Source: Calendula officinalis (taxonomy: Eukaryota > Streptophyta > Magnoliopsida > Asterales > Asteraceae). Taken from it: a stretch of 64,000 bases of DNA. Under the pieces are notes generated by a model that saw only the letters and a program-made list of their open reading frames with translations, was not told the origin of the DNA and did no database searches. How positions within the stretch are numbered: position 1 is the first letter of the stretch; each line of letters starts with the position of its first letter. Position numbers and translations under genes: made by a program. The DNA is taken from positions 71,310,372-71,374,371 of the forward strand of contig OY970824.1 of the NCBI GenBank assembly GCA_963853835.1. Reading direction: 5' to 3'. Below, piece by piece: positions 36,920 through 49,400 of this stretch.

Positions 36920-37000
36920 GCAGATATTCAAGTGATTCAAAAAATTGAAATTGCAGACTCTATACCAAATGTACATTCAGTTTTTACAGCTTCAGATGGG
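36920..37000 (+). pseudogene. captured pyruvate kinase exon fragment (plastid type)
   Basis: 27 codons, starting ADIQVIQKIE and including ADSIPNVHSVFTASDG, match the strongly conserved segment of plant plastidial pyruvate kinase just before the MVARGDLG motif. A GTAAAT donor follows directly at 37001. The next catalytic exon is missing and the islands before and after do not belong to pyruvate kinase, so this is a captured fragment inside the Helitron. Confidence 0.75.
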
Positions 37001-38570
37001 GTAAATTGAATGATATTTTTTTTCTTTTATGTTATTAAGTTTACCGCCTTGAATTTTTTTAGGTGGATATGATTGAAGCATACTTTTGAGCAAACAACAT
37101 GTTTGTCGCCTATGATGAGGTTAATTTCCTTGGTATTTCCATTATCGTTCCGCAACTTCTTAACGTTATTTCTTATATTATTCACTTTATTTCCGATGGT
37201 CGTGTGAAATCAGATTCAACAAGAGAGTTTACTCATCTTATCTACAACTAGGCTTAAGTGAGGTTGAAACATATACCTCTGGCCCAAAACGGTATATTAT
37301 TTTGCAATATATTGTATTATACTCTTTCATGATTGTTACTATTTTTCTTCTTTTCTGAAGTTTGTATTTAAATCCATTACTCCTAGCAGATTACTTGACT
37401 GTTCCCATAAAAGAAATTAAGACCAGTGGCACTCGTGCCTCGACAACAAAGTTGGATTGAAAGTGAGAAAAGCTGTACCAAAGGATGCACATGAAAATGC
37501 TCAGAAATGGCTATTATATTAATAATTATGGTTGTTATATTATTATGGGAGCACATTTTTTGTTTTGTGTAAAAATTTATTAATTTTTAATTATTTGATG
37601 CTTTTGCAGCTAATAGTTTTGAGGTTGGTGCTCTTTTTCTTCACGAAACCGGACAAATGGCATCTCTCCCGTCGCGAGCCCCCAAAAATGCCCCCTTTCC
37701 GCTTTTGCAACAGATTCTCCGGTTAGAAAACGTTTAAATCTGCAATGTGACTAATTCCATTTTGCTTAGACTTCCCAAACGACATGTAAATCAACTTAAA
37801 TAAAAAGTTGCGCTACTCAAGGCCCTATATTCGGTGATCTTGTTATTGTTGTTTCTGACATGTTGCAGATGATTCAAGTTATGAATGTGCCACAAGAAAC
37901 ATCCTTTTTTTCACTTGGCTTTTGATGCTAACAACCTCAAATATTGTATTCAGTGAATTTTATAATTTGGTTTCATTATTATATTAGTGTTTTTTTTAAG
38001 TGAAAATTTGGTATTTTTAGTTACACCTTTATTAAAGATGATGATGAAATTTTAAATTAAATCAACTTAGATCATGCAGGATTTGTGTTTATAAAAATTA
38101 TACATCTTGCATGTACTTGTGATATTTATGTTATTAACAAAATGTCCTAAGTAAATTACTGGAACATATGCTCCTTACTTGGACTTCAATTATAATTATC
38201 ACTCTTTTAAACATTAAAATATTGAAATATTTCACTGCTATCACGCACCATTCCTATCCGCCACCAGCCATCGTCGCTATAACCACCACCACCACCTAAT
38301 AGGATGTCGCAAAATATTCTTACGTGGTATCCGCCGCCGCATTGCGCGGGTACCAGCTAGTATTAGGAACGCTCATTGAACTAGGTGCTTAATTTTGTAA
38401 AACTGATTCCTCTCCAAACAAGAGTCAAAGACTATATAGCAGCCTGTAAGCAAGCTATGAGAAGTACAAAACTGAACCCATTCAAATAGTAGCGTTGAGA
38501 AGCACGATTTAAATCAAATGAGATTTAGTCCAAATTAGGCTGTAGAAGTCGTAAAAATTAGACAATAATA

Positions 38571-38764
38571 TTGTGTGCAATTATGATGTAGGCTCGACCA
38601 CTTGGGTCGACCTTAGATTAGCACCCCTCGGTCACTAACCTAGGCCATGGACCATCTTGACCATCCATTGACCCCATCCAGTGAAGTACTTAACTCAGTT
38701 TCCTCCTTCCCTTTTTATTCACATCCCCCTTCCTCTCACTTTCTTCTTTCTAACGATGTGGGAT
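38571..38764 (+). repeat. dispersed repeat family, copy 2 (short)
   Basis: Aligns with part of 33143-33720 (ATTATGATGTAGGCTC, CATCTTGACCA, TTCTAACGATGTGGGATG) but lacks the GCTGCGCGAACGC segment and is more diverged. Confidence 0.65.
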
Positions 38765-39566
38765 GACCTCTAAAATCTATTGATTGACATGATAAACACG
38801 ATCAGTCTTCACTCTCACATATTATAGGTATTACCAATACTTGTGAATTACTATCATGATTACATTAAACCAACGCATCTTGATTCAATGATGTTTGAGA
38901 TGAGAATTGAACGAATGAAGCTAACAAACCAGAGCATTCTAAAGCCTTACTTGACATTTTTTAATTTATATTTCTATAAGCTATCAAAAACAACCAATGA
39001 GCCTTAATCAATCGATCCAATGGGTATCAATCGAGTCCCTTGAACAAAATGATGGCCAAGACGAGACTTGTTTAATGTGTGTTTTTCTTCAAAAAAAAGA
39101 TGTTTCAGTCACTTTAAATAATTGCATGTACATAGTATATAGCAATTAACTGGTTATTATGGATTTCGTTGGATTTGAAATCAAACTCAGAATCGTTTGA
39201 TAGCCGCAGTTGTATGTTTGAAATTTGACGCAAATATGATGCATGTATTTCAGTAATTTTAAAAGTAAATACGTATACATAGAGCTAATAACATATCTCA
39301 GGCAACATACTGCTTACTAATTGCAAACCGCCATAAAACTATAACTGACTCCTATATTTGAACTTTAAAATTCATGTCAAACAAAACAATAATCAAGAAA
39401 AGATGGAAGTAACAGATCCCTGAATAACAAAATTATGTTTTGCAATGAGCAGTCGAACACTCCAAATCAGATTACTTCAGCATCATCTTTAGGATAGTAA
39501 TCTTAAAAGCATCTTTGAGAATCAATGCTGTTATCACTTGTACGTTCATATCCAATGTACAAGTGT
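38765..39566. other. 3' flank of the RRM gene
   Basis: Non-coding. The part next to the gene (39240-39560) is the apparent source, or sister, of the diverged copy at 32925-33110. Confidence 0.5.
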
Positions 39567-40588
39567 TTATTGCTGTTCCGTAGGTAGTTCAGGGGGTCCT
39601 CTAGCTATTGGCACACCAGTACCGCGGATTGATCGTGGTTTTGCCAGTTCAACACATATAACACGTCCATGTAGAGTCTGAAAGAAACCGTATATTAGTT
39701 GTTGCTCATAAATGGATATTCATATAAATAAATAAAACTTCAAATTTTAATATTAGATAAATTTAGTATAAAACCTTTCCATCCATTTCATTGATGGCGT
39801 TCTCAGCTTCATCTGCAGAAGCATATGTGACAAACCCAAAGCCTTTCGATCTGCTTGAAACTTTATCCATCATAACATTGGCTGCAAATACCAATGATTT
39901 TAGCTTTTTAATTGCATAATTATGTAATTGCATGAAAATTTTAAGGTACCATACCTTCAACAACTTGGCCAAATTGAGAAAATGCTTCTAGTAATGCCTT
40001 TTCTGTTGTATAAAATGATAGTCCTGCAACAAAATAGATAAGGAATAAACTTCTTAATTCCTCAGATCAAATGTAATTAGATTGTTTGAAATAATAAATA
40101 TAAAAAGTGGTCTTGATATAAACTAAATACTGATAGTTTTATTTTATCCCTCTGTCTCAAAGCAACAATTTCTTCCTTGAATAGCTGGATTAGCAAAAAT
40201 TAAAAAATCTGAAACTAATTCTGTAGCTGCCAATGATCGTAATTATAACTATAAACATACAGTTCAGTCCACAGTATTTTCCAATTTCAGTTACGAAAAT
40301 TCAACAATTAAAAGTAGATTTCAACTACGTAAAGGAGTATATCACAAACGTGTATTTGCAATTTACTGCCTAATTATATAATCCAAAATCGCAATAAAAA
40401 CCAATTAGCTGTAAAAGATAGTAGGAAAACAGAAGACGCAAACCTGCAACATAAAGCTTAGAAGCTATGCCCCTTCGTGAAATGAGAGAAGAAGGAGGTC
40501 CAAACGAAGAAGATGACTGAAATCCTGTAGTCGATCGTGAGAATAAATTGCCAAAAATAGTGTTTTGTATCCTTCTACATGCCGCCAT
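39567..40588 (-). CDS. small organelle-targeted RRM RNA-binding protein
   Basis: CDS complement(join(39567..39677,39775..39881,39955..40023,40444..40588)), 143 aa, four exons with consistent phases and GT-AG ends. The first 43 residues are rich in Arg, Ser and Phe and lack acidic residues, a typical mitochondrial or plastid presequence. One RRM follows: RNP2 LYVAGL at 45-50 and RNP1 KGFGFVTY at 84-91. A short Pro/Gly tail ends GPPELPTEQQ. Such proteins bind organellar transcripts; several plant relatives (GRP/ORRM types) act in RNA editing or splicing, but this one's targets cannot be read from sequence. No glycine-rich tail is present. The start is the only ATG giving the presequence. Confidence 0.9.
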
Positions 40589-41751
40589 AGCTCTCTGTGT
40601 GTTTCAGGTACGCGAACAGGGGAACACGGAGCTGAGACTTGACAACAACAAACTAGGAATTGCAAATCTGGTCCCTGAGCATTTGTGAATTAGCATTATT
40701 GGTCCAAAGCTTTTTGGAAGTTGTGAATACCAAAATTTGGGCTTCCCATTCATTTTGATTTTGCTCTAGTAAACTTGTACACAACACACACTTTCCGTTT
40801 TCACAATTTATCTTCGCACTATTGTGTTATAACTCGTGTATAGTAGACCGAGTCTTTTATTTAACGGTATAAAGGAACTTAGGAAAGAGCTTTAGTAAAG
40901 TCATCATTCCTTCTAAAGAACCACATAGAAGTGTAGAACAGAATAAAAAGCTAGCAAGAAACTAGCAACGAGAAATACACATTAACGTTTAGCCAAGACC
41001 GAGTCAACTGGCCACTTGTTTTTTATTTAACTTTCACAAAGTTGGTCCGTTTATAGTTATTTATATAGTTCATTAATTTAAGTTAAACTAGACATATTTA
41101 CATTGAAACCCGTTAAAAAAATATGATAACTTTTTCATATTTATTAAAAATATATTTATTCTGTAAAACCGTTGTTAACAAAACCTATTAAAAATAAGTA
41201 TATGAAATATGATATGTTTTCTGATATTTTTTATAGCAAGTAAATATATGGTTTTGTAGTTCACCTCTTAGAGTGTTGCATTATAGGAATTACAATGTTT
41301 TTATGCATGTAATAATTTTTTAAAAACAACCCTATATGTCGCTAACAAAACTCATTAAAAATATATGATATGTTTCCTGATTTTACATATAACAAGTGAA
41401 TCTTGTAGTATACCCCTTGAGTGTATTAATAGTGTAAATTTTGTAGATCAGCAACTGTCGCCAATTAAATTGTTTTGACCAACTAAACTATGATCCAAAA
41501 AACCAAATAATAAGCAAACTACACCAATTACAAATGCTGCATACAGAAACTTCCTGAACAAACATAATTCCATAACATGACCACCTCTACCATTCATTTG
41601 CAAAACCTGTTGTCAGCTGGGCTGGCCCACTTTCCTATTTCCCTTACAAAACATAGCATCAACCAAGATTATAAGCAAAAATACTTTATATGCAAACTGA
41701 CCTTACAAACACTTCATACTCAAAAATCTACACATGAAATTTTCAACTTTA
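40589..41751. other. intergenic, promoter side of the RRM gene
   Basis: AT-rich. No further coding region supported. An ORF at 41577 overlaps the tail of the DCP1 pseudogene on the other strand and has no family features. Confidence 0.5.
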
Positions 41752-42356
41752 TCATTTCAGCAGAGCTTGGTAGAACATGTCAATGAACTCATTATTCTGA
41801 CCATAAAAATCAAACCTAAACGTTCAAAATGAGGTTACAACTTACAAATACATTAACATGCCCAAAAAAGATTGATTCCTGGTGTTAGATATTCAAATCT
41901 TTTTAGTAAAGAGATTTAGCAGTTTGCACTAAAATATGTTTTCGGGGCCGTTTGACCCATTCCCTTTGTAGTAATTATTTTGTTTTACCCATTAGATATA
42001 TAAATGTAACCCAAATCACGACTCCTTCATGAATAAACAGATCAAAATTTCCACCTCTACATTATTCCAAACATATTAGCTACGGTAACAGAAGGTTTTA
42101 ATAATGTAAAATAAAATAAAATAAGCATATATTAGTACCTGAGCAACCAACAGAAACGCATCACGGACTTTTTCTCTAGTCAACGGTCGATAACTTGGTG
42201 AAGTAGAATTATGAGTAAGAGAAAAAAGGTGGTGGGAATGGTTGCAGTAAGGGAGTAATTGGTACATTTGAAGATATAGTTGGTGGAATTATATGATTTG
42301 AAGAAGAAGATGGTGTGAAAAACGAAAGAGGTTTTATGAGATTTGTGACATGATTG

Positions 42357-42460
42357 TATTAGTAAATATAGTATGTATTCTGTGTAACATAATATCAATA
42401 TTGACTAACATAATATCCTAAAATATATGATACACAAAATACATACTATATTTACTAATA
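42357..42460. repeat. fold-back MITE in the DCP1 pseudogene
   Basis: Ends TATTAGTAAATATAGTATGT and, read from the right, the same 20 bases, with pairing continuing through ATT(C/T)TGTGT. It lies just after the MNLGHN exon. A target duplication was not resolved. Confidence 0.75.
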
Positions 42461-43076
42461 GATTGTTGTTATTCACGGGGCCCGCATTGTCATGGAGAGG
42501 CATTGCAGGGGTAGATGACGTAATTTGTGTTGTTAGACTATTAGTAGCACGAGAAGGAGTGACTGAGTTGGAAGGATTATGATTATGTCCCAAATTCATA
42601 GCGTTCTGCAGTTATGAAATTTAATTGTTAGAAATTTTAACAGAAATTTATAAGAAACTTGAGATTAATGATGAGAGATAGTGAGAAACAAACACTGAAG
42701 AAATTTACAAAGGATGAGTCTTCAGGTACATCTGTAGAACTGGAAGCTGATTCACTACATAATAAAAAATAAATTAAGAAACTAATTAGAGGAATTAGTT
42801 AAAGTATTAACCCGACCATAAAATATGATATGCTCTAAAAATGATACAAAAATCATAATTCAACAAATAAATTAAAAACAAGAAGGTAAACCACAACAAA
42901 ACCAACCTTTTGTTGACTTTTGAGTTGGGGGAAACCTTTGAATATGCACTGGATAACCTGGATACATAATTAAATTATGTTTGTTGAATTGTAGCATATA
43001 CACATAATAATTTTCCGTTTCAAACGTCTAATTTCATGTAAAAAGATTTGCAACATCCTCACACTCATGTGAATTA

Positions 43077-43705
43077 TGTTGTAAACTTTATATATTCGGT
43101 AATTAAATAATTAGACAATTACGATTTTAAACCATATTTGATATTGATAATTCAATATCATAACCAACAAATAAGAAAGAACCAAATGGAACAATCAAAC
43201 CTGAATGTTGATGAAGAACGAACCGCACGGAATTGTAATTCCTGTCCTTTAAGGTTTTTACGCGCTCTATATGCTGCAAGCCTCAACGTAGAACCCCAGG
43301 ATTTGATGCAGTTTATCGGTATTATTCTACAGCACTAGAATTACCGACAACACAAAGTGATTATTTGGAAACACATGATGATATCAAAACACAACATCAT
43401 GAGAGGGAGAGCTTATGCTTTTTGGTTTTGGTGTTTTCAAACTTTCACCTCAAATGTCCCTTTTATAGGCTCAAATCTTTACACAAATTTATGAAGAGCA
43501 AATAATAACTCTTATTATTTTAATGCTCACATTAGTGTCAACATTAGTGTAGACATTATTATCAACATAAGTGTCACCATTAGTGTCAACATTATTTTCA
43601 ACCATTATGACATTTTAAGAGGCTTAACAAAAAAACAAAGCTCCACAACTCCCCACAACAAATAGGAAATTTGCCAACTTGCAAATACCATTGTATTTTC
43701 CAATA
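43077..43705 (-). repeat. 3' LTR of the Copia element
   Basis: 629 bp. Contains short repeats of CATTAGTGTCAACATTAGTG near 43531-43610. The 66-codon ORF inside recurs identically in the other LTR and is not a gene. Confidence 0.92.
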
Positions 43706-44213
43706 ATCCCCCACCAAGTTGGAAAGTTTCCTTTCACTCAGACAGATGTTGTCACCTGGGTGTCACGAAGATTAAACCCAAGTTTAATGTGAGCAAACAA
43801 GAAGAGACTGATTCAATGGTATCCTAATAGGTTTAAACCAAGAACCTTAATAACCTCCTCGGTTTACCCCCACACAACATATGTCATCTTTGTGTTCTCT
43901 CTGAGCACTAATATGGCCATGTGCTAAAATCCTTTTCATGATCCTTTAGAAGACAAACCAAAAGTCTTCATTTGAGGCGGCACCACCTCAAGATCAGATA
44001 GGCAAAATTTTACAACATCTTCGTTACTTAGATGTCTCCAAAATTTTGTTAAGAGTATTAACTCATCCTCGTTCTCGGCAACGACGTACTATCATACCTC
44101 ACATGGATCTATCTCAATTGATAGTACCTTCTATCATTAGTAATTTCGTTGTTACCCATTAAACTTGAAAATAGGAGCACTAAGTTCAAGTTGGGTTTCC
44201 ATTACTAACAATT

Positions 44214-46755
44214 CTAGTTTGGTTTTAGACCCATGACTCTCGCGGTAGATGTAACCAAACCTCTCGTCAGAGGTTTGGTAAACGGATCTGCCAAGTTCTT
44301 CGATGTCTTGACATAAACAACTTTGATGGTACCACTATCAATTAGTTGTCTCACAGAATGATGTCGAAGACCTACGTGTCTCAACTTCCCATTATTTATA
44401 GAATTATATACTTTAGACAGTGTGGCCTCACTGTCACAGTACATGGGAATTGAAGGCATCGGAATATCCCACAAACGGATATCCAAGAGTAGATCTCTAA
44501 TCCACTCTGCCTCTTTGTCTGCAGCGGCTAAAGTAATAAGCTCAGCTTCCATCGTTGAGTGATCTATACATGATTGTTTCTTGCTCGCCCAAGAAATAAT
44601 TCCACCAGCTAGTGTTTAAATCCATCCACTTATGGATTTAGAATCACTCATGTTATCAATCCAACTGACATCTGAATACCACTATAGTGTACTAGAATTT
44701 GACGTGTAAGTCAATTCAAGATTACTAGTCCTTTTTAGGTATCCTAGTACTCTTCCTACTGCCTTCCAGTGCTCTGTACAAGGATTTACAGTATATTGAC
44801 TTAGTTTGCTTACAACAAAAGCAATGTCATGTCTGGTACAGTGTGTAGCATACATCATGCTTCCAATTTGCACTAGCATATTCTAGTTGAGCCACTGCTC
44901 TACCAGAGTTCACTTCAAGTTTTACCTAGAATCGAAAGGAGTGTTAAATTCCTTAATATTCAAGTGTTGAAACTTTGTCAATATTTTCTCTATGTAATGA
45001 TATTGACTTAGAGAAATTTGACTATCTGTCCTTTTGACATTAATACCAAGAATGGTATCCACTTCCCTTAGATCTTTCATCTTAAAGTTCGAGGATAAGT
45101 ATTCCTTCGTATCAAGTATACCTTGTAGGTGAGTGCCAATGATCAACATATCATCAACATAAAGACATATAACTACGGTGTACGTATTCAGTTGTGCATT
45201 TAGTGTTGATACATCTATCAACACTATTATGCTTCAAACAAAGTGCAGATACAGTGGTGTCAAATCTCTCATGCCACTGTTTTGGAGCCTGCTTCAATCC
45301 GTACAGTGAAACCTTCATGTTGCTCCAAGTATATCTCCTCCTTGAGATATCCAATTCGAAAGGATGTCTTCACATCCATTTGATGAATGTACAATCCTTT
45401 CAATGCTGATATTTCTATAAGAGTTCTAATAGAACTAATTCTAGCAAGCGTTGCATATGTATCGAAATAATCAATACCTTCTCTTTGTCTATAACCTTTA
45501 GCGACTACTCTCGCTTTATAGACAGATATTGATCCATCTGGATGATACTTCCTCTTGAAGATGCATTTAGATTCTATGGGTCTCATACCCTTGCGAAGAT
45601 TAGCTAACTCCCAAGTTCCGTTTCCCATAATTGAATCCATTTCATCATTAATGACATCCTTCCATAAAGGAGCATCTCGCGATGTTATGGCTTCAGTAAA
45701 AGTCTTAGGATCATTATCTAAATTAATAGCTAAAATGACCTCTCTCGTCACCTTAGATTGAGATCCTTCAACTAAGTATGAAAGAAAACGTCTCCAAAAT
45801 TCTTTTCCTTTCTCACCCTTGTACTTCTCCTTGGTTCTTCTACAATAGAAGAAGGTGGTTCTTCTATAATTGTAGAAGGTGTCATAATATCTCGAGAAGT
45901 ACTTGGTGCTGGAATGGGATTAGAGGTAGAATTGGAGTTTTCATCATCTCCTATTAGCTTATCCTCGAAGAACTCCACATCTCTGGATTCTACGACTACA
46001 CCTGATTCTTTATCCAGTAATCGATATGCCTTGCTATTTTGAGCATATCCAATGAATATACTTTTCATAGCTCGAGCTCACAACTTGGATCGTTTAGGAT
46101 CAGGTGTACGATAATAGGCTAAACACCCCCACACTCTTAGATAATCTAAGTTAGGTTTTCTATCATTCCATAACTCATAGGGACTGGAAGGAATCACACG
46201 ACTAGTGATTCTGTTATGCACATAACATGCAGTCAACAATGCTTCCCCCCACAGATTGTGTGGCAAACCCGAATGATTCAACATACAATTGACCATCTCA
46301 ACAAGAGTTCTATTCTTTCTTTCTGCCAGACCATTTTGTTGGGGAGTATAGGGTGAGGTTCTTTCATGCTTGATACCATTCTCTTCACAGAATGTATCAA
46401 ACTCATGATTAAAGTATTCTCCGCCTCTGTCCGAGCGAAGAATCTTGATATGTTTTTCATGTTGATTTTCAACCTCGGCCTTATATAGTTTAAATGCATT
46501 AAAAGCTTCATCTTTTGTATGCAATAAATAAACATATAAGTATCGGCTCGAGTCATCACAAAAGGTTATAAAATATCTCTTTCCTCCACGAGTGAGTATA
46601 CCATTCAGTTCACAAATATCCGAATGTATTAATTCTAGTAATGTTGTATTTCTCTTAACGCTTGGAAAAGGTTTCTTTATAAACTTTGATTTTACACAAG
46701 TTTCACATTTGTCAAAATCTTTATTATTTAATTTTAACAAGCCTTTAGTTTGCAT
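44214..46755 (-). pseudogene. Copia integrase, reverse transcriptase and RNase H, degraded
   Basis: 46755-46078 keeps an integrase core with its D, D, E residues (IHSDIC, RSDRGGEY, GLAERKNR). A TGA at 46078-46080 is in frame with the following piece (46068-45772, FIGYAQNSKAYRLLD). Reverse transcriptase fragments lie at 45751-45269 and 45224-44922 (YVDDMLIIG). RNase H fragments are at 44879-44682 and 44552-44214 (ADKEAEW, ADPFTKPL). These lie in at least three frames, so several frameshifts separate them. Conserved residues are also replaced (for example TYATLARISS where Copia proteins usually have FAPVAR). No functional product is expected. Confidence 0.88.
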
Positions 46756-48353
46756 TTTTTCAATATTTTTAATATTAGTGTGAGCTAAACGTTTATGCCA
46801 TAAAGAAATTGAACACGCAATATAATTTGAAAAACCATTTCATTAATTCGAAACTTAGTTACATCACCACTAGCGATATTGTCACTAACGCTGACAGTAT
46901 CATATTCTCACGATTACATAGATCCACATTTAACACATAATCATTGGATATAGATACAACATTATCTTATCCATCACCACATAGATCAAACATAAACATT
47001 CCACCCGTGTTGATGGTTTGATCCATAATAACCCATCTTTGGAGAACATGATATGATCATTTTTTATTATTACCAGCTTGTAACTATTTTTGTCATATTT
47101 GTTCTCCGATATAAGTCCCTTGGAGATTCAAGGAACATGTACGACCTCTCGAAGGTAACCATAATTCCATTTCGGGATGTTAGAACCACTATGCCAATGC
47201 CATGAACACGTACTATATGGCCATCAACACATGTCACCACATGTCACCACAGTTCCTTCTCGAACCGTACTATAAATTTCGAAAACATCACGATTTCAAC
47301 ATACATGGATGTTTTCTCTAGAATCCACAAACCAGCCTCGGGCCTCTATCACCCGAGTAATTGAGGTAGTCATATTGACTCCTACATGGCCCGTACTTGC
47401 ACCTAAGTGGGTTAGATTTGCAACAACATTTGCAATTCCTTTTACATAAGCAATATCCGAGTCCCCACCTGACACGTGGTACGCACTCAATCTGACTTTA
47501 CTCTTTTGATCTCTTATGAGATTCTCCTTCTCAATAAGGAAGTGTTTCAACAAAAACATTTAAAGAGTAGTCCTCAAATTTGTGAAACTCCAAGTATTTA
47601 ACCACATTCAAGGAAAACATTATTTAGTCAACCCTTTTAGGTAGCTCTATTCGAATACAACCAGGAAAGACGGTGAAGGTAGACAGCGCTAGTGCGTATC
47701 GGAACCACCCCCATTTGGAGTCAGAAAAACCGCCTTTATCTTTCCTAGACATTGTAATAAGAATAGGTGAGCCTATTTGGGGATGATTAATAATTTATTC
47801 CACTTATAGGTTCAATACAATGCTTAATGATACACAGCTGGAAAGATTCCGTTTAACACTAAAATTATCTATTTTGTATAATCATGATTTTTCAAATAGT
47901 ACACTTTTCAAATATAAAAGTATCTTGAAATAATCTATATACAAAAATTAATTATTTAACTCAATTATAATGCTTCAACCATAAGCATGATAATTCATAT
48001 AACACCCACTTTAGATGAGAAAAAACCTCTTGTTTTAACTTGTCCATTAGATTAAAATAGATATTTAAATATGTCAAAATAAAATATATCTATTAAATAG
48101 GCATAATTAGTAAATATGTAACTTATAAAAGTTAAACTAAATAGCCATAATGTTCTCTTTTAAAACCATTAATTCATAACATAAATATATATATAAAACA
48201 TTGACATAATATCTCAATTTTTTTTTATTAATCACCGAATATATATTTATCTAATCACCATGGAAGCTTAATCACCGAATATTTTATAAAAGAAAATATG
48301 TGTATATATTATATATATACAATAATATATAACAAAATAAAAACATTAAAGAT
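46756..48353 (-). pseudogene. degraded gag-protease region of the Copia element
   Basis: Only the frame 47559-47296 is recognisable. It ends RGWFVDSRENIHVC, where Copia proteases read W-x-x-DSGAT-x-H-x-C, so the catalytic DSG has become DSR. The last 800 bp before the 5' LTR is AT-rich and shows neither a primer-binding site nor gag. Confidence 0.6.
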
Positions 48354-48982
48354 TGTTGTAAACTTTATATATTCGGTAATTAAATAATTAGACAATTACG
48401 ATTTTAAACCATATTTGATATTGATAATTCAATATCATAACCAACAAATAAGAAAGAACCAAATGGAACAATCAAACCTGAATGTTGATGAAGAACGAAC
48501 CGCACGGAATTGTAATTCCTGTCCTTTAAGGTTTTTACGCGCTCTATATGCTGCAAGCCTCAACGTAGAACCCCAGGATTTGATGCAGTTTATCGGTATT
48601 ATTCTACAGCACTAGAATTACCGACAACACAAAGTGATTATTTGGAAACACATGATGATATCAAAACACAACATCATGAGAGGGAGAGCTTATGCTTTTT
48701 GGTTTTAGTGTTTTCGAACTTTCACCTCAAATGTCCCTTTTATAGGCTGAAATCTTTACACAAATTTATGAAGAGCAAATAATAACTCTTATTATTTTAA
48801 TGCTCACATTAGTGTCAACATTAGTGTAGACATTATTATCAACATAAGTGTCACCATTAGTGTCAACATTATTTTCAACCATTATGACATTTCAAGAGGC
48901 TTAACCAAAAAACAAAGCTCCACAACTCCCCACAACAAATAGGAAATTTGCCAACTTGCAAATACCATTGTATTTTCCAACA
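48354..48982 (-). repeat. 5' LTR of the Copia element
   Basis: 629 bp with intact TG...CA ends, nearly identical to 43077-43705. It abuts the DCP1 exon through the AATTA duplication. Confidence 0.92.
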
Positions 48983-49400
48983 AATTATAGAACCAAATAC
49001 CATTAACTTCTTGGACTGCATTCCGATATAACAAATATGGAATTTGAAGTTCAAACTCAAAATCTCCCAACAGATTCTCCACAAGATTTTCTGTTAATAA
49101 TTAAAAAGTATGTAAAATGTAAAATTCATCAGAATCTAATGAGATCGAAAACCGTAAGATAATAAATGATAAAAGGTGTGCCTGTATTTCTTCGATTCAT
49201 TACTATAAATTGAAACCTTGGTTGAGTGTTCCTGAAATTAAAGCAACAACAAGTGTAGACATATAAGCTTCATTCTTATCATTGACTATGATGGTTATAT
49301 TAATATAGGAAATAAAAAGGTAATTTTTAAAAGATAATAATAACAGCATTAAGTATTACCTCTTAACTACAACGAGAGATACTTCAACGTCCTTGCGACT

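Larger units (their letters stand above)
34398..38360 (+). mobile_element. non-autonomous Helitron with captured gene pieces
   Basis: The 5' end TCTTTACTATATTATAAAG is preceded by A. The 3' end has the GC-rich imperfect palindrome CCGCCGCATTGCGCGG, then TACCAGCTAG followed by T. TC start, CTAG end, subterminal hairpin and insertion between A and T match plant Helitrons. The 3.96-kb interior has no Rep/helicase. It contains exon-like islands with splice signals: 35291-35357 (encoding MGRRIDPDKPNDYVELHNR), about 36020-36100, 36230-36300 and 36920-37000, separated by AT-rich intron-like DNA. Gene-fragment capture is typical of Helitrons. Confidence 0.8.
43072..48987 (-). mobile_element. Copia retrotransposon inserted in DCP1, with TSDs
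   Basis: The element is 43077-48982 (5,906 bp), flanked by a perfect AATTA duplication (43072-43076, 48983-48987). LTRs of 629 bp start TGTTG. They differ at about six positions (99%). The 3' LTR (43077-43705) has lost its canonical end (CAATA for CAACA), and a polypurine tract GGTGGGGGAT adjoins it. The domain order on the minus strand (protease remnant, integrase, reverse transcriptase, RNase H) is Copia. No Met primer site is visible inside the 5' LTR (48354-48982), the gag region is unrecognisable, and pol is broken. The element therefore probably transposed in trans. Its strand matches DCP1. Confidence 0.93.
41752..49400 (-). pseudogene. DCP1-like mRNA decapping protein pseudogene, split by a Copia element
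   Basis: Minus-strand pieces in order match plant DCP1: 49400-49360 (SRKDVEVSLVVVKR), 49231-49182 (NTQPRFQFIVMNRRNT), 49090-48983 (ENLLGDFEFELQIPYLLYRN, then GIWFYN), after the insertion 43076 down (HECEDVANLF), 42957-42907 (LSSAYSKV), about 42754-42690 (SESASSSTDVPEDSSFVNFF), 42599 down (MNLGHN), about 42270-42130 (PLLQPFPPP, then PLTREKVRDAFLLVAQ) and 41796-41752 (NNEFIDMFYQALLK, stop). DCP1 activates DCP2 for cap removal. Lesions: no N-terminal exons found up to the Gypsy element, GC instead of GT at the second donor, no donor after HECEDVANLF, a frameshift in the Pro-rich exon, and a 5.9-kb Copia insertion inside an EVH1-like-domain exon. Confidence 0.85.

Noticed and set aside
43138..43338. 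66-codon ORF, identical at 48415-48615
   Set aside because: It lies within both LTRs of the Copia element. The duplication reflects the LTR pair, not a gene family.
48875..49084. Two overlapping minus-strand ORFs reading into the Copia LTR
   Set aside because: Only the 48983-49090 part is real (a DCP1 exon). The extension is LTR sequence, and the second frame is a shadow.
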